Shown piece after piece: positions 21,636 to 24,886 of a stretch of DNA of 24,886 nucleotides (its first letter is position 1; every line of letters begins with the position of its first letter). Below the pieces are notes generated by a model. It saw only the letters and a list, made by a program, of their open reading frames with translations. It searched no databases and was not told the origin of the DNA. Location of the stretch: positions 1 through 24,886 of the forward strand of contig CAISKG010000451.1 in the NCBI GenBank assembly GCA_903885855.1, given 5' to 3'. The translations under genes were made by a program, and so were the position numbers. This stretch comes from an uncultured Planctomycetaceae bacterium. Lineage in GTDB: Bacteria > Planctomycetota > Planctomycetia > Pirellulales > UBA1268.

Positions 21636-22946
21636 TCACAGGGAAAGAAGGATCTGCCGAATCACGCTCTGTTCCACGGCCGGATCCAGATCGATGCCGC
21701 GATTCCGAAGGATTTCTTGAATCTTTTTCCAGGCTTCAAGTTCAAGCTCTTGCTTCTCGTTCGCATTGAACGTGCTGTTTAAACGGCGCAAAATGGCCCC
21801 CAGTTGATCCTCCAAGATATTCTCCCTTTCCTGGGCTTCAGCAGACAGCGCCCTGATCACGACGGTCGTGCCGGTGATGATGGCAGGGAGCTTGTCCCCC
21901 AGCGCCTGCAACACGCGCACAAGCGTCGTAAACCGAGGGTTCTCAACCACTCCAAACAATCCGCGGGCGTCCTGAGCATATCGCCACGGTGAGTGGATGG
22001 CCCGAACCTGCAGGTCAGAGAGAGCGGCGAGCCTCTCGAATTGATCCTTCGCCACGCGACCACTCACGGAAGTCTTGATTTCGTAGACAATCACCTGCCT
22101 TGGGTCGAGGGGCTTGCCGATCTCGGGGCGGTAGCCTTTCCTCACAAAGAGCGCATCGACTTGGGTGGTGCCAAGCCCTCCGCCGGGCGTGACGAGCCCT
22201 TTGCCGTCGACGTAGATTCCCTCGAGGAACTGACCGGCGGTTTTGTTGCCGCTGGCGGCCAGTTCCTGAAGCCTCGCGTGGACCCGTCGCTCGAACTCCT
22301 TCCCGAAGGCTCCGGCGTCTCTGGAGTCGTATTGGCCGCCGAGATTCATTCCATCGGAGTTGTCCGAAGTAAAGTGCTTCATTCCCTTCGCCACTTCCTC
22401 CGCCACCTCGCCGAGGAGCTTGTCGGCTGCCGCCGCAACCGGGTCTGATCGGTTCGCGACAGGAAGGATCAGCGGCGAAGGATCATCGCCGTTCCAGACT
22501 CCAAGCACGATCTGCGGCTGGGCGTCGCTTCCCGGACGGAGAACCAAGGGCACGATCCGGGCTTCCGGCGCGTCGTCGGAAAGCGCGAGCGGGCTTTCCG
22601 TCAGCACCGACGGCTGGACGACGGTGGACGAGTCGCCGGTCTGCGAGGCGTCGTAGAGGACGGGAAGGATGCCTCCGGAGCCGGTCACGGCATGCAGCAG
22701 TACCCCGTCGGCAGATGGCGCGGGGCCACCCACCGAAGACAGTCTCGACAGCTCGCCGCTCGCCGAAGAGCCGATCGATCCCGTGGCCCCGGCTGCCATG
22801 ATCGGTGGCGAGGATGCGCTTGCCATCGCGAGCACCGGGCTCGCGGGGCAAAGAGTGATGGCAGACGGCCCGGTGAGGCCGGCCACAAGCCCGAGAAGGA
22901 CCGGCCCGGCTCCGCCATATTCCGCCGGCGTCAATCCGGCGAGCAT
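21636..22946 (-). CDS. LEPR-XLL-type protein with C-terminal PD-(D/E)XK nuclease-like domain
   Basis: Frame from the ATG at 22946 gives 436 residues. Residues 1-170 are low in charge and rich in Ser/Pro/Gly/Val, like an exported or linker region. At 214-325 is a PD-(D/E)XK nuclease pattern: helix FGKEFERRVHARLQEL, Asp264 in TQVDALFV, then VYEIKTS with Glu289 and Lys291, and a following helix DQFERLAAL. The tail is helical. Directly upstream, in the same frame, the bases encode SSLEQLEPRA, the planctomycete LEPR-XLL signature. No ATG, GTG or TTG precedes it in that frame, and the start with a good ribosome-binding site (ATG at 23002, AAGGAGG) is one frame off. Looks like an exported nuclease toxin with an altered 5' end; the LRR gene 36 bases downstream may be its partner. 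Confidence 0.75.
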   Translation of the reverse strand: MLAGLTPAEYGGAGPVLLGLVAGLTGPSAITLCPASPVLAMASASSPPIMAAGATGSIGSSASGELSRLSSVGGPAPSADGVLLHAVTGSGGILPVLYDASQTGDSSTVVQPSVLTESPLALSDDAPEARIVPLVLRPGSDAQPQIVLGVWNGDDPSPLILPVANRSDPVAAAADKLLGEVAEEVAKGMKHFTSDNSDGMNLGGQYDSRDAGAFGKEFERRVHARLQELAASGNKTAGQFLEGIYVDGKGLVTPGGGLGTTQVDALFVRKGYRPEIGKPLDPRQVIVYEIKTSVSGRVAKDQFERLAALSDLQVRAIHSPWRYAQDARGLFGVVENPRFTTLVRVLQALGDKLPAIITGTTVVIRALSAEAQERENILEDQLGAILRRLNSTFNANEKQELELEAWKKIQEILRNRGIDLDPAVEQSVIRQILLSL

Positions 22947-22969
22947 GGCCCTCGGCTCGAGTTGCTCAA

Positions 22970-22988
22970 GCGATGAGCGATGAGCGAT
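22970..22988 (-). repeat. 7-bp direct repeat at the LEPR-XLL start
   Basis: GCGATGA twice plus a partial third GCGAT (plus strand), lying between the ATG at 23002 with its ribosome-binding site and the LEPR codons. One extra 7-bp unit would put ATG 23002 in frame with LEPR and the nuclease domain. Confidence 0.85.
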
Positions 22989-23171
22989 CGTCGGAGCAGC
23001 ATGCCCGCCTCCTTGCCAAGTGCCGGGAACGAACGTCTCTCGAGACTCTCCGCAAGCCTAGGCACCCTGCCGAGGGGATCCAGCAATCGGTCGATGGGTA
23101 GGATCGTCCAGCGGAAAAACGGCCCTCCGCGGCCACGCCAACCGGCTTTTTGCCTCGCCCCGACGGGCAAC

Positions 23172-23177
23172 TACGCT
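23172..23177 (+). promoter_or_regulatory. Candidate -10 element (TACGCT) for floA
   Basis: CTACGCTAGAGA about 35-40 bases before the floA start; either TACGCT or the overlapping TAGAGA could serve. It lies in the divergent spacer with the island's LEPR gene. Confidence 0.35.
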
Positions 23178-23212
23178 AGAGAGGCTCGACTTTCGCCCCG
23201 CACCGGAGCCCC

Positions 23213-24169
23213 GTGGTGAACCTCTCGACCCCCGCCATCATCCTCGGCATCCTCATCGTCGCCGGGCTCCTGCTCCTGGTGCTGTTCCTGATGATCGTGA
23301 ACTACGGGCAACTGTGGTTCCAGGCCTACTGGTCGAAGTCGCGCGTCACCTTCCTCGAGCTGCTCGGCATGAGCCTGCGGAAGGTCAACGCCCGGACGAT
23401 CGTCCAGGCGAAGATCATGGCCACGCAGGCGGGCCTCGGCCGCGAGATCTCCGCCCGCAAGCTCGAGGCCCACTACCTCGCCGGCGGCGACGTGCCGCGC
23501 GTCATCCGGGCCCTCATCGCCGCGCAGCGCGCCGACATCGACCTCGACTTCGACCGCGCCTGCGCCATCGACCTGGCCGGCCGCGACGTCCTCGACGCCG
23601 TCCAGACGAGCGTCAATCCGAAGGTCATCGACTGCCCCGACCGCGGCAGCGGGAAGTCGACCCTCTCCGCCGTGGCCAAGAACGGCGTCGAGCTCAAGAT
23701 CCGGGCCCGCGTCACGGTGCGCACCAACATCCAGCAGCTCATCGGCGGCGCCACCGAGGAGACGATCATCGCCCGCGTCGGCGAGGGGATCATCACCTCG
23801 ATCGGCTCGGCCGAGAGCCACTTCGACGTCATGGAGCACCCCGACACGATCTCCAAGGCGGTGCTGCAGCGCGGCCTCGACGCCCAGACGGCCTTCCAGA
23901 TCGTGTCGATCGACATCGCCGACATCGAGGTGGGCGAGAACATCGGCGCCCGCCTCCAGGCCGATCAGGCCGAGGCCGACACCCGCGTCGCCCGGGCCAA
24001 GGCCGAGGAGCGGCGCAGCATCGCCATCGCCCGCGAGCAGGAGATGAAGGCGGCCACCGCCGAGAACCGGGCGCGCGTCCTCCACGCCGAATCGCTCGTC
24101 CCCAAGGCGATGGGGGAGGCGTTCCGCAGCGGCCGGCTGGAGTCGGCCCAGGGATCCGCCCGCGGCTGA
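23213..24169 (+). CDS. floA: Flotillin-like protein FloA
   Basis: Membrane-domain scaffolding protein of the FloA/YqfA family, 318 residues (B. subtilis about 330). One hydrophobic helix at about 8-28 (AIILGILIVAGLLLLVLFLMI) is followed by the family-specific stretches FLELLGMSLRKVNARTIVQAKIMATQAGL, LEAHYLAGG, PKVIDCPDRGSGKSTLSAVAKNGVELKIRARVTVRTNIQQLIGGATEETIIARVGEGI and IDIADIEVGENIGARLQADQAEADTRVARAKAEERR, then a coiled-coil tail. Starts are GTG at 23213 or GTG at 23216; GGAG at 23205-23208 gives spacing 4 or 7, so the second is quite possible. It probably organises lipid microdomains and associated proteins; no NfeD-like partner gene is in view. Confidence 0.95.
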   Translation: MVNLSTPAIILGILIVAGLLLLVLFLMIVNYGQLWFQAYWSKSRVTFLELLGMSLRKVNARTIVQAKIMATQAGLGREISARKLEAHYLAGGDVPRVIRALIAAQRADIDLDFDRACAIDLAGRDVLDAVQTSVNPKVIDCPDRGSGKSTLSAVAKNGVELKIRARVTVRTNIQQLIGGATEETIIARVGEGIITSIGSAESHFDVMEHPDTISKAVLQRGLDAQTAFQIVSIDIADIEVGENIGARLQADQAEADTRVARAKAEERRSIAIAREQEMKAATAENRARVLHAESLVPKAMGEAFRSGRLESAQGSARG

Positions 24170-24431
24170 CGCCGGGAGCGGACCACGCGGCTGCTTCCGG
24201 GGCCGCACGACCCACCAGGTTTCCCCCGCTTGCCACCCCGGCGACCGGTTCCCCCCAGCTTCCCGGTCGGGGGGGCGGACCGGGGGATTGGCCGCAACTT
24301 TGCGGGCTCCCCTGCCGATACCGGACAGTGCGGGCGCATGGGCCCTGGCCGGGACACCGGCACGCCGCCGCCGGTGGAACCGACGGCCGCCCCGCCTCCG
24401 ACATCCGAACCCAAGGCACGGGAGCAACGCC

Positions 24432-24680
24432 ATGGCCATGCGGAAACTGCGGGTCTACACGGGACCCGAGATCGACCAGACGCCCCGCTCCATCGTCCAG
24501 GACGCCGCCGCCGCCGACACCGTCACGGTGACGCTCGGCGAGGTGCTGCCGCTGCTGGCCGACGCCGTGGCCAGCAACCGCACCTGGCTCGGCGACTTCG
24601 CCGACGATCCGATCCGGATCTCGTCGGATCTCCACGACGTGCTCCAGGCCTACCGCCACTTCCGTCGCCCCGGCGCCTGA
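24432..24680 (+). CDS. Small conserved-type protein, unknown function
   Basis: The 82-residue soluble product has no membrane segment: MAMRKLRVYTGPEID, then a TVTVTLGEVLPLLADAVASNRTWLGDFADDPI core and an ISSDLHDVLQAYRHFRRP end. I recall similar short proteins in planctomycetes but know no function. An upstream-extended frame exists, but GGAG 7 bases before the ATG at 24432 fixes this start. It lies 262 bases after floA; that gap is GC-rich with C and G runs (around 24250-24290) that could form a hairpin, and I see no gene in it. Confidence 0.7.
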   Translation: MAMRKLRVYTGPEIDQTPRSIVQDAAAADTVTVTLGEVLPLLADAVASNRTWLGDFADDPIRISSDLHDVLQAYRHFRRPGA

Positions 24681-24779
24681 GCGGCGTCTGAGCGGCGCCC
24701 GATCGACGCCCGGCCGGCGTCGCGCAAGCGTGGTCCGGCGCGCGCGGTGCCGCCGCGTCGCTCCCGGGCCGCCCCCTGG

Positions 24780-24785
24780 TAGACT
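24780..24785 (+). promoter_or_regulatory. Candidate -10 element (TAGACT)
   Basis: TAGACT 85 bases before the gene start at 24871, identical to the hexamers at 4828 and 8792. Confidence 0.35.
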
Positions 24786-24870
24786 CCCCGTCGATCACGG
24801 GGGGCGGGCGCCATCGGCCGGTGTCGTGCCGGCAGGGCCCCCGGTCATCGACCACGCCGGAGGGATCGCC

Positions 24871-24886
24871 ATGCAGGTGTCGCGCC
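24871..24886 (+). CDS. First codons of a gene running off the window
   Basis: An ATG preceded by GGAGGG at 24859-24864 (spacing 6) opens MQVSR and continues past the window edge. Product cannot be named. The upstream TAGACT and strong ribosome-binding site are the support. Confidence 0.5.

Overview
This window is very GC-rich (around 70% by eye) and looks like a planctomycete chromosome. The evidence is a DUF1559 pilin-like protein with the FTLVELLVVIAIVG start, a LEPR-XLL-type N-terminal signature, an M56 (BlaR1-like) peptidase, a flotillin-like FloA, a di-haem cytochrome c peroxidase lipoprotein and several RpoD-like and regulatory genes. No rRNA, tRNA or CRISPR array was recognised.

Layout. 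1-5626 (+): 3' part of an M56 metallopeptidase, a secreted S9/DPP-IV-type peptidase, two small membrane proteins and a DUF2007 membrane protein. 5669-8794: a divergent pair made of an unrecognised protein with a possible N-terminal helix-turn-helix (-) and a solitary VirD4/TraD-like coupling ATPase (+), with a perfect 19-bp palindrome between them. 8835-10867: a YedI/DUF808 membrane protein (+) and a secreted beta-propeller glycosidase-like protein (-), converging on a four-copy repeat array with a 28-bp period. 10958-13740: a histidine kinase and NtrC-type regulator overlapping by ATGA; the regulator lacks the GAFTGA loop. 13871-18826: DUF1559 protein (+), cytochrome c peroxidase (-), YidB/DUF937 protein, Tat-exported metallophosphoesterase and RpoD-like sigma factor. 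18898-19425: apt (adenine phosphoribosyltransferase).

19446 to about 23010 is an island of clearly lower GC. It starts right behind apt and has nearly all its genes on the minus strand. A 62-bp copy of the apt 3' end (codon 163 through 20 bases past the stop) recurs 1127 bp downstream. Between the two copies lie a small immunity-like gene, a fragment that may be the tail of a nuclease/toxin, and a truncated IS3-type orfA with an internal stop. Beyond the second copy lie a leucine-rich-repeat protein and a LEPR-XLL protein with a C-terminal PD-(D/E)XK nuclease signature. The LEPR-XLL start is out of frame with the best ribosome-binding site, and a 7-bp direct repeat at that point could restore the frame by a change in copy number. 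I read this region as a modular toxin/immunity-like locus that has been rearranged at the apt 3' end. The toxin and immunity roles are inference.

23213-24886: floA, a small conserved-looking protein and the first codons of a further gene. TAGACT/TAGAAT/TACAAT-like hexamers sit about 27-85 bases before many starts and are proposed as -10 elements.
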